Below are positions 7,415 to 8,638 of a DNA stretch of 8,638 bases, one piece after another (the stretch's first letter is position 1; each line of letters begins with the position of its first letter). The DNA lies in the NCBI GenBank assembly GCA_020026285.1, contig JAHHQS010000159.1, forward strand, positions 1 through 8,638, read 5' to 3'. The position numbers and the translations under genes were made by a program. The stretch is from Parabacteroides sp. (GTDB lineage Bacteria; Bacteroidota; Bacteroidia; Bacteroidales; Tannerellaceae). The notes beneath the pieces are model-generated. The model searched no databases. It worked only from the letters and a program-made list of their open reading frames with translations, and was not told where the DNA came from.

Positions 7415-8466
7415 TAAACTTTTATATCATCTTTCCTATCAGTATCTTATGTTTTTCCGCAGGCGGTGGAATTGTTTGGTATATCTTTACTCATCCTGAG
7501 ATTTTAGACAAGTGGGCATCCTGTTTTTATCGCTTGTTCAAGGCTATATATAAAGAAGCTGACAAGCGATTTGTGAAGTATAATATCCAATCTATCATCA
7601 ACGATTTCATTGCCAAACTCAACACCGACGTTCCTAATCTTGATGCTCAAAGGATTAATATTGATTGGATTGACGAGGAAATCACACCAGAATCCTTTCT
7701 CAAATCTGGGACTCTAGTTCTTCGGATGCACAAAAGTACTAACCAGAACCGAAATATTGTCAATGCCACGTATACATTCGTTTCTCGCGAGGTATTAAAG
7801 AAGGCCAAAACATATTTAGCATCCCACCAAAAAGATGCAATTGATTTATTTGTGTCATATAAGGTTTTAGAAAAGGCTGGTCACGATATTATGGATGCTT
7901 TTGTTCAAACCTATCTCCGTGATGGACTTGGGATGGCTTCAATCGACAAACTTTACGCGAAATTCGAAAAAATTGATACTTGTGGATTGTTTTTCCCAGT
8001 GTTTATTACTGAGATGACATTTCTTGGCGAGAAAATATTTGGGAAAGGCGTTAATCGTAATAAAATCTATAAGGAGGTTGATGACCTTGTCTCGTTTCTC
8101 TTAACTCTTGCGAACCGTAAGACAGGAGAATACTCCAACTTGGAACATGGTGGCGAGTATTCGAAATTTGCAATCAGAATTGTTGGCAAACAACATAAGA
8201 TTGAAGAGGAGGGTAAGCAAATCTACATCAATAACATTCGGCAAATCACGCAGCCTATCGAAACATTATATCTCATAGGAAATTCCAGCAACAAACAATT
8301 CATCGATGGAATCTCTTCTGACTTGACTGAAGATGATGTATGGGAAATATTTCACAAAGTTGCCTCTAAGGCGAATTTGCGGACAAGTGAGGGCAAAGAG
8401 TTTGATGTCAAGAGTTACATTATATCGTTGAGAAAAAAATCCGTGACGATTGTCACACGGAGATAG
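7411..8466 (+). CDS. Membrane-anchored protein of unknown function with large soluble domain
   Basis: This 351-residue protein matches no family I can name. Residues about 4-26 (from FYIIFPISILCF to VWYIF) form one N-terminal membrane segment or uncleaved signal anchor with no lipobox. A basic/aromatic helix follows (KWASCFYRLFKAIYKEADKRF, about 34-54), suggesting the rest faces the cytoplasm. The soluble part looks mixed alpha/beta: FLKSGTLVLRMHKS (96-109), a helical centre (about 125-235), then strand-like KFAIRIVGKQHKI (252-264) and IYINNIRQI (271-279), and a C-terminal segment ending SYIISLRKKSVTIV (335-348). I see no Walker, nuclease, protease or TIR signature. It overlaps the zinc-ribbon-like gene by 4 bp. 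The long open frame, operon position and coding-like composition make it a real gene; its function is open. Confidence 0.8.
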   Translation: MINFYIIFPISILCFSAGGGIVWYIFTHPEILDKWASCFYRLFKAIYKEADKRFVKYNIQSIINDFIAKLNTDVPNLDAQRINIDWIDEEITPESFLKSGTLVLRMHKSTNQNRNIVNATYTFVSREVLKKAKTYLASHQKDAIDLFVSYKVLEKAGHDIMDAFVQTYLRDGLGMASIDKLYAKFEKIDTCGLFFPVFITEMTFLGEKIFGKGVNRNKIYKEVDDLVSFLLTLANRKTGEYSNLEHGGEYSKFAIRIVGKQHKIEEEGKQIYINNIRQITQPIETLYLIGNSSNKQFIDGISSDLTEDDVWEIFHKVASKANLRTSEGKEFDVKSYIISLRKKSVTIVTRR

Positions 8467-8638
8467 TTGAAAGCAAATTCTTGAAACTTTTCATCTATCA
8501 CTTTTTCAGGTAGGCGGTGATGTGGTAGGGTATAAAAGTTTGTTTGCAGTATTTATTCATCAATGGTATCAGCCCGTCTCAGATGGTGCGGTTTGTTTGC
8601 GCAAAATTCATTGATTGCCACATAATATATTGATAATC
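8467..8638. other. Right-end intergenic stretch without a supported gene
   Basis: These 172 bases contain no convincing coding frame, RNA gene or complete promoter. A weak TGAAA-CT-TTTCA dyad lies soon after the stop of the membrane-protein gene, and a GTGAC-GATT-GTCAC hairpin overlaps the last codons of that gene (8443-8456). Neither is followed by a T-run typical of an intrinsic terminator, so no terminator is called. Confidence 0.4.

Noticed and set aside
8443..8456. GTGAC-GATT-GTCAC hairpin at the end of the 351-aa gene as a terminator
   Set aside because: The stem is only 5 bp, lies inside the coding sequence and is not followed by a T-run.
8498..8560. A 20-codon minus-strand frame (MNKYC... 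ending YLKK) downstream of the rightward operon
   Set aside because: It is too short, is preceded by an in-frame stop, and has no promoter or family match I can name. It could be chance or a gene remnant, but I cannot support it.

Overview
The window looks like a Bacteroidales (Bacteroides/Parabacteroides-type) chromosomal defence island. The evidence is moderate AT-richness, mostly absent Shine-Dalgarno sequences, two matches to the Bacteroides promoter pattern (TTTG, about 20 bp, TAnnTTTG) at 7055-7104, and the protein families present. The genus cannot be fixed from the sequence alone.

Positions 1-7032 hold one tightly packed operon on the minus strand. Read 5'->3' (right to left) it is: a 67-aa Xre/Cro-type regulator, hsdR (restriction/translocase subunit), hsdM (adenine methyltransferase subunit), a RhuM-family protein, a 136-aa membrane-anchored coiled-coil protein, and hsdS (specificity subunit, cut by the left window edge after 184 codons). 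Gaps between genes run from a short overlap to 14 bp, so the six genes are very probably co-transcribed and translationally coupled. Together HsdR, HsdM and HsdS make a type I restriction-modification enzyme. The sizes of HsdR (1058 aa) and HsdM (554 aa) resemble the EcoR124 (type IC) group. RhuM and the membrane protein are accessory genes placed between hsdM and hsdS.

Positions 7033-7165 are a divergent control region. It carries one Bacteroides-type promoter for each direction, overlapping each other. An inverted repeat (7054-7067 / 7092-7105, 13 of 14 positions matched) covers both -7 elements. This is a good candidate operator for the Xre protein, which would then act as a controller of both transcription units.

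Positions 7166-8466 hold a two-gene plus-strand operon with ATGA overlap. It encodes an 82-aa cysteine-rich (zinc-ribbon-like) protein and a 351-aa protein with a single N-terminal membrane segment and a large soluble domain I do not recognise. Because the pair shares its control region with the restriction operon, it is the best candidate here for an undescribed accessory or defence module. Positions 8467-8638 show no convincing gene.

There are no tRNA, rRNA, CRISPR or insertion-sequence signals in the window.
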